DNA of 64,000 nucleotides from Haloarcula japonica DSM 6131. Its GTDB lineage: Archaea > Halobacteriota > Halobacteria > Halobacteriales > Haloarculaceae. The notes beneath the pieces are model-generated. The model ran no database searches and was not told the origin of the DNA. It saw only the letters and a list, made by a program, of their open reading frames with translations. Below, piece by piece: positions 1-7,483 of the stretch. Position numbers and translations under genes: made by a program. The stretch spans positions 227,035 through 291,034 of the forward strand of contig NZ_AOLY01000039.1 in NCBI RefSeq assembly GCF_000336635.1, in the 5' to 3' direction. The first letter of the stretch is position 1; each line of letters begins with the position of its first letter.

Positions 1-1186
1 GGCCGAAACCAGCGAGGGCATCCCCGACCTGCTGACGGTGATGATGGGGCTGTCCCAGCGGTACATGAAAGAGGAGATGGAGATCGACACCAGCGGTCCC
101 GGTGTCGGAACCGTTCTCGAAGTGAAAGACACCCAGGGCTTCGGAACGACGCTCGACGCCATCATCTACGACGGGACGATCCGCAGCGACGATACCATCG
201 TCGTCGGCGGGCTGCAGGGGCCAATCATCACCGACGTGCGCGCGCTGCTCCGACCACGTCCGCTCGAAGAGATCCGGACCGAACAGGAGTTCGAGCAGGT
301 CGACCAGGTCGCGGCCGCCGACGGCGTCAAGATCGCCGCGCCGGACCTCGGCGACGCGATGGCCGGCGCGCCGATCCGCGTCATCCGCGACCGCGACCGC
401 AGCGAGGTCATCGCCGAGGTGGAGGAGGAACTCGCCGAAATCGAGGTGACGACCCAGGAAGAGGGGGTCGTCATCAAGGCCGACACGCTCGGGTCGCTGG
501 AGGCCCTCTCCAGTACGCTCGAAGAGGAGGAGATCCCGGTCATGCGCGCCGAGGTCGGCGCGGTCGCACCCCGCGACGTCCGGGTCGCAGAAACGGCCGG
601 TGAGCCAACCAATCAGGCGATTCTGGCCTTCAGCGTCGAGGTGCTCGACGACGCGCGCGACCTCGCCGAGCAGGAGGACGTGGAGCTGTTCGAGGACGAC
701 GTTATCTACCAGCTCGTCGAGTCCTACGACGACCACGTTACCACCATCGAGGAGGCCCAGCAGGAGCAGATTCTGGAGAACATCACCCGCCCCGCGAAGT
801 TCCGGATTCTGCAGGACCACACCTTCCGCCAGTCCGACCCGGCCGTCGTCGGCGTGGAAATCCTCTCCGGTGAGCTCCGCCGGAACGTCAACGTCGTCAG
901 GTGGGACGGCGGCGAAGCGAACCGCGTCGGGACCCTCAAGACGATTCAGGACGAGGGCGAAGACGTCGACTCGGCCCGCGCCGGCGAGCGCATGGCCGTT
1001 TCGATCCAGGGACCGACCGTCGGCCGCCAGATCGAGGAGGGCGACGACCTCTGGGTCGAAATCCCAGAGAAACACGCGAAGATCCTGGAACAGGAACTCA
1101 AGGAAGACATCTCCGTCGACGAGCGCGAGGCGCTGTCGATGTATCTGGAGAAACACCGGAACCGCGACCCCTTCTGGGGGAAGTAA
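1..1186 (+). CDS. infB: Translation initiation factor aIF5B (IF-2 family), 3' part
   Basis: This is the C-terminal part of the translational GTPase that promotes ribosomal subunit joining. The open frame is already running at position 2, so the gene begins upstream of the window and the G domain is missing here; about 394 residues remain. What is visible fits domains II to IV of aIF5B: a beta-barrel region with VLEVKDTQGFGTTLDAII near the start, a central alpha/beta domain with the GVVIKADTLGSLEAL segment, and a C-terminal barrel ending in a charged helix (LEKHRNRDPFWGK). Archaeal IF-2/aIF5B proteins are about 600 residues, so roughly one third is lost to the window edge. The reading frame is intact. 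Confidence 0.95.
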   Translation, partial: AETSEGIPDLLTVMMGLSQRYMKEEMEIDTSGPGVGTVLEVKDTQGFGTTLDAIIYDGTIRSDDTIVVGGLQGPIITDVRALLRPRPLEEIRTEQEFEQVDQVAAADGVKIAAPDLGDAMAGAPIRVIRDRDRSEVIAEVEEELAEIEVTTQEEGVVIKADTLGSLEALSSTLEEEEIPVMRAEVGAVAPRDVRVAETAGEPTNQAILAFSVEVLDDARDLAEQEDVELFEDDVIYQLVESYDDHVTTIEEAQQEQILENITRPAKFRILQDHTFRQSDPAVVGVEILSGELRRNVNVVRWDGGEANRVGTLKTIQDEGEDVDSARAGERMAVSIQGPTVGRQIEEGDDLWVEIPEKHAKILEQELKEDISVDEREALSMYLEKHRNRDPFWGK

Positions 1187-1236
1187 CGGTTATTTTCCCG
1201 ACAGGATTTTGTGGTGGCTCGGTGTAGACTGGGCGT

Positions 1237-1416
1237 ATGGTCTCCCGCGAGAACAAGATCGTCGGCGGGTTCGTCATCGCAGCCCTCATCCTCGGGTATG
1301 CGAGCACGGTGCTGGCGGATGTCACCTCGACGGTAACGCTCGCAATACTCCTTGGTGTCGGTGTCATCGCGCCGATGGTTGTGACTAACTACCTTGACAG
1401 AACAGGGACTGCATGA
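1237..1416 (+). CDS. Small membrane protein, 59 aa
   Basis: An ATG-started frame of 59 codons lies 50 bases after the infB stop. The product has a short charged N-terminus (MVSRENK), a hydrophobic segment at about residues 8-28 and a second at about 35-52, then a polar tail (NYLDRTGTA). This is a two-helix membrane protein layout. I do not recognise a named family. The position directly behind infB on the same strand suggests cotranscription. It is too short for a motif call, and existence of the protein rests on the clean start, the hydrophobic pattern and typical codon use. Confidence 0.6.
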   Translation: MVSRENKIVGGFVIAALILGYASTVLADVTSTVTLAILLGVGVIAPMVVTNYLDRTGTA

Positions 1417-1435
1417 CGAGTGCCACAGCACCGAG

Positions 1436-1450
1436 TAATAATATTTAATT
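1436..1450 (+). promoter_or_regulatory. AT-rich TATA-like box ahead of the 64-aa ORF
   Basis: A solitary AT-only stretch (taataatatttaatt) in otherwise GC-rich DNA ends 27 bases before the ATG at 1478. That matches the usual archaeal distance between TATA box and transcription start, so a leaderless or nearly leaderless transcript is plausible. Confidence 0.5.
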
Positions 1451-1456
1451 AGGAGG

Positions 1457-1476
1457 CGTGTCTCCGTACAGACACG
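1457..1476 (+). other. Perfect 7-bp hairpin between aggagg and the ATG
   Basis: cgtgtct and agacacg are exact reverse complements separated by six bases. An aggagg sequence (1451-1456) abuts the left arm and the ATG at 1478 follows the right arm by one base. If the RNA starts upstream, folding would bring the Shine-Dalgarno-like sequence next to the start codon. If the RNA starts about 27 bases after the AT-rich box, the left arm would not be transcribed. Confidence 0.4.
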
Positions 1477-1477
1477 A

Positions 1478-1672
1478 ATGACCGGGTCCCCGTCGATGCC
1501 CGACCTCGTGCTTGCCAGCATCGCGCTCTCGATGCTGCTGGCGTCGCTCGGCGCAATCGTCACCTCAATCAGCTTCGTGACTGCGCTGAGTGCCGGCAGT
1601 CTCCCGGCGACCGGCTCTATCGGCTACGCGCTGTTCTACAATCCGCCGGTCGCCAGCGGCGGCCGCGCCTGA
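1478..1672 (+). CDS. Small hydrophobic protein, 64 aa
   Basis: The product begins MTGSPSMPDLVLA and is mostly hydrophobic from about residue 10 to 40, followed by a short stretch with FYNPPVASGGRA at the end. One or two membrane helices are likely. The upstream AT-rich box and the hairpin next to the ATG support a real gene start; MPDLV at codon 7 is a possible alternative start. No family is recognised with certainty. It is transcribed toward, and ends 56 bases before, the oppositely oriented DUF5811-like gene. Confidence 0.55.
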   Translation: MTGSPSMPDLVLASIALSMLLASLGAIVTSISFVTALSAGSLPATGSIGYALFYNPPVASGGRA

Positions 1673-1728
1673 TGTCGGCGACTACGCGTCACCGTGACCG
1701 TTCTGCAGAAAACTGAGAGCGGCGGCTG

Positions 1729-2082
1729 TTACTGTGCTGTCGGTGACGTGTCGTCGCCCATCACCTGCTTGACCTGCAGCGCGGCGGAGGCGGCGATGCC
1801 CTGCGCGAGGTCGTCGCGCTCGGCGTCGGAGATGCTCGCGCTCTCCGGGTCCTCGGGCGTATAGTCTGCGCTGACGACCGACCCGACCGGGGGCTGGACT
1901 GCGATTGTGGCCCGCGGACCAGTCGTGCTGTTGCTGATTTCCGAACCGACGACGAACTCGCCGGGCAGGAGTTCGCGGGTCCGGGCGGCGACGCTCGAGA
2001 GGTCCCGGCGGAGGTTCTCGCGCTGTTCCGCGGTCAGGGTCACTTCCTCAGTCTCCCCACCAAACGACGTATTACCGTACAT
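1729..2082 (-). CDS. DUF5811-like haloarchaeal protein
   Basis: A 117-residue soluble, acidic protein with no signal peptide or membrane helix. It has an N-terminal helix-rich part (LTAEQRENLRRDLSSVAARTR) followed by a beta-rich segment containing EFVVGSEISNSTTGPRATIAV, and a C-terminal helix with AQGIAASAALQVKQVM. It resembles haloarchaeal proteins that I recall as DUF5811; the assignment is from memory and function is unknown. The ATG lies at a clean start and the upstream 83 bases before the neighbouring arginine decarboxylase gene could hold its promoter. Confidence 0.75.
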   Translation of the reverse strand: MYGNTSFGGETEEVTLTAEQRENLRRDLSSVAARTRELLPGEFVVGSEISNSTTGPRATIAVQPPVGSVVSADYTPEDPESASISDAERDDLAQGIAASAALQVKQVMGDDTSPTAQ

Positions 2083-2165
2083 AAACGTTCTCTGTCTCTA
2101 TGGGGGGGAGCACTAAAAACCCAGTGTCGAGCACAGTTCTGACCGGCACCGTCGGCACGCGCGGC

Positions 2166-2636
2166 TCACAGGACGGGGTGGCTCTCGCCGTAGGTGGCGA
2201 GAACGACGGCGCTAGCGTACTCGGCGTCGTCGGAGGCCGACTCGACGTACACGTTCTCCTCGATGAACTCCCAGTCCCGGAGGTCCCGGCCGGCGGCCAG
2301 CCCCTCACGGATTTCCATCCGGACCGCGTCTTCGCTGGTGCCGTCGACCTCGTAGAAGATGCCCGGCCCCTCCTCGCTGCGGGCCCAGCCGATGCCCGCG
2401 GCCACACTCTCGTCGGGCTGGGCGGTCGCCGAGGACTGGACGACCTCCAGGGCTTCGCCGGGCGGCCCTAGATCCGGTGCCGTCTCCACCACCTCGATAG
2501 TCGGCTCGGCAGGGATGACCGACGAGAGCGAGATGAGGTTATAGTTGTGGACGCCTGCCTCGGCGAGTGCCGCGTCGTACGCGGCCAGCGCGGTCGGGCC
2601 GGTCGCAGTCCCCCATACGACCCGGATAGTACTCAT
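2166..2636 (-). CDS. pdaD: Pyruvoyl-dependent arginine decarboxylase
   Basis: Decarboxylates arginine to agmatine. The 156-residue product matches the PdaD family: it starts with IRVVWGTATGPT, and residues 34-41 carry the self-processing site LISLSSVI, where cleavage between Ser38 and Ser39 would generate the pyruvoyl group on the new alpha chain. Further family segments are IGWARSEEGPGIFYEVDG and the C-terminal AVVLATYG. Length is typical for archaeal PdaD. In archaea agmatine feeds polyamine synthesis and the agmatidine modification of tRNA-Ile2; which use dominates here cannot be seen. It stands alone, 42 bases downstream of the beta-propeller lipoprotein gene on the same strand. Confidence 0.92.
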   Translation of the reverse strand: MSTIRVVWGTATGPTALAAYDAALAEAGVHNYNLISLSSVIPAEPTIEVVETAPDLGPPGEALEVVQSSATAQPDESVAAGIGWARSEEGPGIFYEVDGTSEDAVRMEIREGLAAGRDLRDWEFIEENVYVESASDDAEYASAVVLATYGESHPVL

Positions 2637-2678
2637 AGGCGAGAGTCGACGGTCCGTGGGGTAAGGGGTTTCGTTTCG

Positions 2679-3899
2679 CTACGTCGGAACGAGTTTGTAG
2701 CACATTCCCGGGCGGTCCGGGTCGCCCTCTGCCGCGCGCTCAGCGTAGTAGATCCCGTCGGCGGTCACCAGCGGCGCACTTGTCACATGACCGCGGTTCT
2801 CGGTGGTCCAGGCCACCGCACCCGAGTCCCGCTCCAGTGCGTACAGCCGCCCGTCGTAGGACCCGACGAGTACGTGGTCACGGGTGGCGGCGACGCTCCC
2901 GATAATCCACCCGCCGGTGTCGTAGCGCCACTGCTCCTCGCCGCTTTCGAGGGCGATCCCGTACACCCGGTCGTCATGGCTGCCGACGTAGACGGTGCCG
3001 TCGTGGACCGCCGGCGCACACATCACGTCGGCGTCGGTCTCGAAGGTCCACCGTTCCGAGCCGTCGGTCACGTCGACAGCGGTGACTGTCTCGGCCCACG
3101 ACGGCACGATAGCGGTCCCGTCGGCAACGGCGATGGGGGCTTTCACGTCGCCGCCGGTGTCGTACCGCCAGACGCGTTCGAGATCCGGAAACGACCACGC
3201 GTAGCAGTAGCCGTCGTTGGAGCCAAACAACAATCGGCCGTGTTCGCGGTCCAGTGCCACCGTCGAGTGGGGGTGGTCGGTCGGTCGGCTGTCGCGCCAC
3301 TGCACGTCGCCGGTCGCGGCGTTGACAGCGACGACGCTGCCGCTCGGTGCCGCGTGCTCGACAGCGACGTACAGCGACCCGTTGTAGTACGTCGGACTCG
3401 CGCCGATGGCGTCGCCCAGTTCCGTCCGCCAGTGCCGCCGGCCGGTTTCGAGATCCAGTGCCGACAGCGCGCCGTCGTAGGTCCCGATATAGACGGTGTC
3501 GTTGGCGATGGCCGGCGTGCCGTGGCTCCCACGCGTCGCCTGCGTAATCGTCGTCGACCACTGGACCTCGCCATCGGGTGCGATAGCCCGCACGCGGCCG
3601 GTATCGTCGGCCAGAATCAGATCACCAGTCGGTGCCAGCGCGGGACTGCCTTTCGCCGCTGTGTGGTCCCCGCGGTTCGCCGGCAGTTCCCAGGCCCGCT
3701 CGACAGCATCCGGAACTGATACGTCCTGATATCCCTTGTTCAGGAGCCCCTGCCGGAACTGCGTGGCAGCGTGTTCGTCGAGCGCCGTCGATGCGAGCGG
3801 ATTGAACTGTGACTGACACCCCGCGACTGACCCGACCGTCGTCGCTGCAAGCGTCCCCAGGAACGCCCGCCGCGTCCGTTCGCGCTCTGTCACGGACAC
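2679..3899 (-). CDS. Tat-exported PQQ-like beta-propeller lipoprotein
   Basis: Predicted cell-surface lipoprotein. Residues 1-28 hold a twin-arginine signal (RTRRAFLGTLAAT) with lipobox VAGC, Cys28 being the lipidation site. The rest is a run of about seven or eight beta-propeller blades with the recurrent PQQ-type pattern, for example DGALSALDLETGRRHWRTEL, DDRVYGIALESGEEQWRYDT and DGRLYALERDSGAVAWT. Such propellers usually act as scaffolds or binding platforms; no catalytic residues for a PQQ dehydrogenase are visible. The start is GTG at 3899 (a second GTG two codons in is equally possible). A TATA-like cttaaat about 20-26 bases upstream suggests a leaderless mRNA. Confidence 0.85.
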   Translation of the reverse strand: MSVTERERTRRAFLGTLAATTVGSVAGCQSQFNPLASTALDEHAATQFRQGLLNKGYQDVSVPDAVERAWELPANRGDHTAAKGSPALAPTGDLILADDTGRVRAIAPDGEVQWSTTITQATRGSHGTPAIANDTVYIGTYDGALSALDLETGRRHWRTELGDAIGASPTYYNGSLYVAVEHAAPSGSVVAVNAATGDVQWRDSRPTDHPHSTVALDREHGRLLFGSNDGYCYAWSFPDLERVWRYDTGGDVKAPIAVADGTAIVPSWAETVTAVDVTDGSERWTFETDADVMCAPAVHDGTVYVGSHDDRVYGIALESGEEQWRYDTGGWIIGSVAATRDHVLVGSYDGRLYALERDSGAVAWTTENRGHVTSAPLVTADGIYYAERAAEGDPDRPGMCYKLVPT

Positions 3900-3917
3900 C
3901 GATACCGGGCGGGGTGG

Positions 3918-3924
3918 CTTAAAT
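3918..3924 (-). promoter_or_regulatory. TATA-like box of the beta-propeller gene
   Basis: atttaag on the minus strand lies 19-25 bases before the GTG codons at 3899 and 3893, in a GC-rich surrounding. The spacing fits a leaderless start at one of those codons. Confidence 0.45.
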
Positions 3925-4026
3925 CGCGCGGGGTCACCCGAACACAGGCACCCTTCGAACTGCTCGGCACAAAATCGAGTGACAGCAGTTCGACTCAGCC
4001 CAGTTGCTGGACTTGCACGATTCGGT

Positions 4027-4039
4027 GAACGGTCCGTTC
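4027..4039. promoter_or_regulatory. 13-bp perfect palindrome, operator candidate
   Basis: gaacgg-t-ccgttc is an exact inverted repeat around one central base, 217 bases upstream of the binding-protein start. It could bind a dimeric regulator, for instance the GlpR-like protein encoded downstream. Nothing in the sequence ties it to a specific regulator. Confidence 0.35.
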
Positions 4040-4180
4040 AAAACACACCCAGGTTCAGGTTTGTGAGCGAAATCAATCACTCGAAATAGTAGCCTTAGAT
4101 ATATAAGCATTCCAATAACAACGGCATGCGGATATCAAAACCCATTATAGATGCTGAAAAGCCTGTAAACGTGCCCATAG

Positions 4181-4230
4181 TATAAATTATGAGATTTATC
4201 TTCATATTTTATTACCCCCATAATTTATAA
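4181..4230 (+). promoter_or_regulatory. Promoter of the sugar ABC operon with 11-bp inverted repeat
   Basis: taatttataa at 4221-4230 is centred about 31 bases before the ATG at 4257, the spacing expected for a TATA box of a leaderless transcript. The 11-base cataatttata at 4219-4229 is the exact reverse complement of tataaattatg at 4181-4191, so the TATA box itself is one arm of an inverted repeat. A protein bound across both arms would block TBP access; this is inference. Confidence 0.5.
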
Positions 4231-4256
4231 TCCATGGCTGTTTCGTGAGCGATTGC

Positions 4257-5597
4257 ATGCAGAAGAATTCAAAACGCACTCGTCGAACGTTCATCAAAAG
4301 TGCCGGTGTCATCGGGACAGCGGCACTCGCTGGCTGTAGCGGCGGCTCCGATTCGAGCACCGAAGACGGCTCCGGTGGCGACGGTTCCGACGGTGAGAGC
4401 TCCGACGGTGCCACAACCGGCACCGGATCGGAGACGATGGCGGACGAAATCGTGTTCTACAACGCCGGGTCGCTGGAGTTCGACCCCGGAACCGAAGCCA
4501 ACATCGAGCGGTTCGAGGAGGAGACAGGCATCTCTGTGGAAGTCAACGAGGTCCCGTGGAGCAACCTCAAGACCAGTCTAACGACGATCTGGCGGAACCA
4601 GGATAGCACCGTCGACGCGTTCAACGGCCCGACCTGGTGGCTGGCCGACTTCGTCAGCTCCGACTGGCTCGAACCGATCGGCCTCGGGGACGACCACATG
4701 AGCAAGTTCCCCGACTCGCTGAACGAACTCGTCCAGTTCGACGGCCAGACGTACATGGCCCCCGAGTTCGGAAAGTGGGGGAGTTACCTCTACGACCAGC
4801 AGTACCTGAACGACCAGGGCTTCGACGCGCCGCCGGACACCTGGGACGAGGTGCTGAACCAGGGCGAGCAGCTCTCACAGGGCGACAAGTCCGGGTTCGC
4901 GTTCACCTGGTCCGGCAAATCCGTGTTCAGCTTCAAGCAGTTCCTCTACCAGGCCGGCGGCCAGCTGTTCAACGACAGCTACGAGCCGGTGTTCGTCGAG
5001 GAAGGGAAGGAAGTGCTCGACTTCTTCAACCAACTCCGGGAGCGCGGCATCACCCCCGACGGGATGTCCAGCCTCGGCGAGGGCGGCATCGGTGACAACT
5101 TCATCGCCGGTCAGTACGCGACCGTCGAATCCTGGACGCCGCTCGGAGCCCGCGCCATCGACGAATGGGACGAGGGCCGAATCGGCAGCGCCAAGCCGCC
5201 GAAAGGGCCGGAGAGCCGCGCGACCTTCCAGGACACGAACGGTATCAGCGTCTCCGCGTTCTCCGAGCGCAAGGACGCGGCCAAGGAGTTCGCCCGCTTC
5301 ATGACGACCCGGGCGTCGTCGAAGAACAACATGCTCGTCGAGGGGAACCCGGCTGTCGTTCCGGAAGTGTACGAAGACGAGGAGGTCCAAAGCGAATACC
5401 CCTCCTGGCTGCTCGAGGACATGCGGTTCAACCTCGAAAACGCACAGAGCGAGACCTACATGGCACAGCCACAGGTCGACGACTATCTGAACGAACAGCT
5501 CACGCCGGCGCTGCTCGGTAACAAAGACCCCGAGGCAGCCCTCAACGACGCCTACAACAACATCGAGCGCCTCTACCAGGACATCGGCCTGCTCTGA
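4257..5597 (+). CDS. Sugar-type ABC transporter substrate-binding lipoprotein
   Basis: Extracellular family 1 solute-binding protein that delivers a carbohydrate-like substrate to the permeases encoded next. The N-terminus is a Tat signal (RTRRTFIKSAG) with lipobox LAGC (Cys27), followed by a Ser/Asp/Gly-rich linker to about residue 65. The mature part has the usual two-lobe pattern, including EIVFYNAGSLEFDPGTEANI, DAFNGPTWWLADF, and a late SAFSERKDAAKEFARFM segment. I chose ATG 4257 because the TATA box is 27-36 bases upstream; a GTG at 4245 would add four residues (MSDC). The substrate cannot be named; the maltose/glycerol-3-phosphate/sugar class of transporters is indicated by the partner proteins. 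It ends 24 bases before the first permease gene. Confidence 0.9.
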   Translation: MQKNSKRTRRTFIKSAGVIGTAALAGCSGGSDSSTEDGSGGDGSDGESSDGATTGTGSETMADEIVFYNAGSLEFDPGTEANIERFEEETGISVEVNEVPWSNLKTSLTTIWRNQDSTVDAFNGPTWWLADFVSSDWLEPIGLGDDHMSKFPDSLNELVQFDGQTYMAPEFGKWGSYLYDQQYLNDQGFDAPPDTWDEVLNQGEQLSQGDKSGFAFTWSGKSVFSFKQFLYQAGGQLFNDSYEPVFVEEGKEVLDFFNQLRERGITPDGMSSLGEGGIGDNFIAGQYATVESWTPLGARAIDEWDEGRIGSAKPPKGPESRATFQDTNGISVSAFSERKDAAKEFARFMTTRASSKNNMLVEGNPAVVPEVYEDEEVQSEYPSWLLEDMRFNLENAQSETYMAQPQVDDYLNEQLTPALLGNKDPEAALNDAYNNIERLYQDIGLL

Positions 5598-5621
5598 TCG
5601 GCGCTCCAAGATTTATATATT

Positions 5622-6560
5622 ATGTCAATTGAAAAGAGCCCGCTGCGTCGCAAACTCGACAAGCTGTTCGTCCCGTTAACCGTCGGGCCGACGCTCCTGT
5701 GGATTGCCGCAATAATCATCTATCCGACTGCGAAGCTACTTCTCAGTAGCCTCCAGTTCCGCAACCCGGTGACAAACGAGATGGAGTTCGTCGGCCTGCG
5801 GAACTTCCAGCGGCTGATCTTCGCACGCGAAGGGGGCGATGCGGCCCTCGGCGTGTTCAGTCCCAGTTTCGTTTCGATCACGACGAACACAGTCATCTAC
5901 GTCGGATTCAGCGTCTCCATTTCGTTCCTGCTCGGCCTCGGTATCGCGCTGTTGCTCGATAAGGACCTGAAAGGGCGAGGCTGGTTCCGAACGGCAGTCA
6001 TCGTCCCATGGATTCTCCCGTACGTGATGAGCGGGCTGATGTGGCGCTGGATGTTCCAGTCCGACTTCGGCGCGATCAACGGCGCGCTCCAGCGACTCGG
6101 CATCATCTCGGGGAACATCCCGTTCCTCTCGGACGGCGCACTTGCCATGATGGCGCTCATCATCGCCGACGTCTGGGTGTTCACACCGTTTATCATCATC
6201 ATCCTGCTCGCGGGCCTGCAGAACGTCCCCGAGCAACTGTACGACGCCGCCGAAGTCGACGGCGCGAGTCGGTGGTCCCGGTTCTGGAACGTCACGTACC
6301 CGTTCCTGAAACCGTCGATACTGGTCGCACTGACCATCCGTATCATCTTCGACATCCGGGCGCTGGACCTGGTCTGGGTGATGACCCAGGGCGGTCCCGG
6401 GAAGTCGACTGAGGTGTGGGCCTCCTGGCTGTACCGGACCGCACAGGTATTCAACGAACCCGGGACCGGCGCTGCACTCGGAGTCGTCCTGCTGGCCGTG
6501 ACATTCGCCATCGTGGCCAGTCTGTACAAGATATTCGGCGAGTCACCCTACGAAGCATGA
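5622..6560 (+). CDS. Sugar ABC transporter permease, MalF/UgpA type
   Basis: Inner-membrane channel subunit of a carbohydrate ABC importer. The 312-residue protein has about six membrane helices, the first at about residues 18-40 (VGPTLLWIAAIIIYPTAKLL). The EAA loop that contacts the ATPase is present as YDAAEVDGASRWSRFWNVTYP at roughly residues 205-226. Length and helix count match the MalF-like 6-TM class without the large periplasmic insert of enterobacterial MalF. Its stop codon overlaps the ATG of the second permease by four bases, which indicates translational coupling. Confidence 0.92.
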   Translation: MSIEKSPLRRKLDKLFVPLTVGPTLLWIAAIIIYPTAKLLLSSLQFRNPVTNEMEFVGLRNFQRLIFAREGGDAALGVFSPSFVSITTNTVIYVGFSVSISFLLGLGIALLLDKDLKGRGWFRTAVIVPWILPYVMSGLMWRWMFQSDFGAINGALQRLGIISGNIPFLSDGALAMMALIIADVWVFTPFIIIILLAGLQNVPEQLYDAAEVDGASRWSRFWNVTYPFLKPSILVALTIRIIFDIRALDLVWVMTQGGPGKSTEVWASWLYRTAQVFNEPGTGAALGVVLLAVTFAIVASLYKIFGESPYEA

Positions 6561-7477
6561 GCACGAAGAAATCACCACTCAACCGACTGCGTCGGTCGCT
6601 GGGACTGGATACACAGAACGAGTGGCCGTCCGTCGCCCGCGAGCGGCTGCTGGCCTACGGACTGCTCGCCGTGTACGTCCTGGTCATCTGGTTCCCGATC
6701 TACTACATCTTCATCACGAGTATCAAGCCGTCGAGCGAAGTGCTGTCGCTGCCGATCACGTTCCTCCCACAGAACCCGACGGCACAGAACTACGTGGATA
6801 TCTTCACCAACCGACCGTTCGACAACTACACGATCAACAGCATGATCGTCGCGACGACGACGACGCTCATCTGTATCACCCTGGGGACGGTCACCGGCTA
6901 CAGTTTCTCCCGGTATGACTTCCTGGGGAACAAATCGCTACTGCTGTCGATTGTCGGCGCGCGGATGATACCCCCTATCGCGCTCATTGTCCCGTTCTTC
7001 CAGATCATGTCGAACCCGCCGCTCATCGGCGGACTCACCGGGAGCCTGTACGACACCCGGCTCGCGCTCATCCTCACGTACACGTTCTTCAATCTCCCCT
7101 TCGCCGTCTGGATCATGAAGAACTACTTCGACGGCATCCCCGAATCGTTGGACGAACAGGCCCAGATTGATGGCTGTTCCCGCTGGGAAGCGTTCGTCAA
7201 AATAATCCTGCCGATGGCGAAGCCGGGCATCGCGGCCACCGCTATCCTCGCGTTTATCTTCTCGTGGAACGAGTTCGTCTTCGCGCTCGTTCTCACGTCC
7301 TCGGAACAGGCCCAGACGCTGCCGATCGCCGTCTCGCTGTTCGTAGCTGACGACTTCGTGGACTGGGCGCACCTCGCAGCCGGCGGAATGATCGCCGCGT
7401 TACCCGGCATCCTGTTCGGCCTGTTCTTCCAGCAGTACATCGTGAGCGGACTCACACAAGGAGCAGTCAAGGAGTAA
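6557..7477 (+). CDS. Sugar ABC transporter permease, MalG/UgpE type
   Basis: Second permease subunit, 306 residues, with six predicted helices starting at about residue 26 (LLAYGLLAVYVLVIWFPIYY). The family EAA loop is visible as LDEQAQIDGCSRWEAFVKII, and the SWNEFVFALVLT segment near the C-terminus is typical of MalG-type proteins. The ATG at 6557 overlaps the TGA of the preceding gene (ATGA); the frame stays open further upstream, but that stretch is the shadow of the first permease. It forms a heterodimer with the upstream permease and is followed 6 bases later by the ATPase gene. Confidence 0.92.
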   Translation: MSTKKSPLNRLRRSLGLDTQNEWPSVARERLLAYGLLAVYVLVIWFPIYYIFITSIKPSSEVLSLPITFLPQNPTAQNYVDIFTNRPFDNYTINSMIVATTTTLICITLGTVTGYSFSRYDFLGNKSLLLSIVGARMIPPIALIVPFFQIMSNPPLIGGLTGSLYDTRLALILTYTFFNLPFAVWIMKNYFDGIPESLDEQAQIDGCSRWEAFVKIILPMAKPGIAATAILAFIFSWNEFVFALVLTSSEQAQTLPIAVSLFVADDFVDWAHLAAGGMIAALPGILFGLFFQQYIVSGLTQGAVKE

Positions 7478-7483
7478 CTAACT

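Larger units (their letters stand above)
3900..4256. other. Low-GC divergent intergenic region
   Basis: About 350 bases separate the beta-propeller gene from the sugar ABC operon. No plausible gene is seen. GC content drops sharply after 4080. It contains a 13-bp palindrome at 4027-4039, AT-rich boxes (atatataagc at about 4099, attatag near 4145), an inverted repeat at 4181-4229 and the TATA box of the ABC operon. The region probably carries the regulated promoter of the transporter. Confidence 0.7.
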
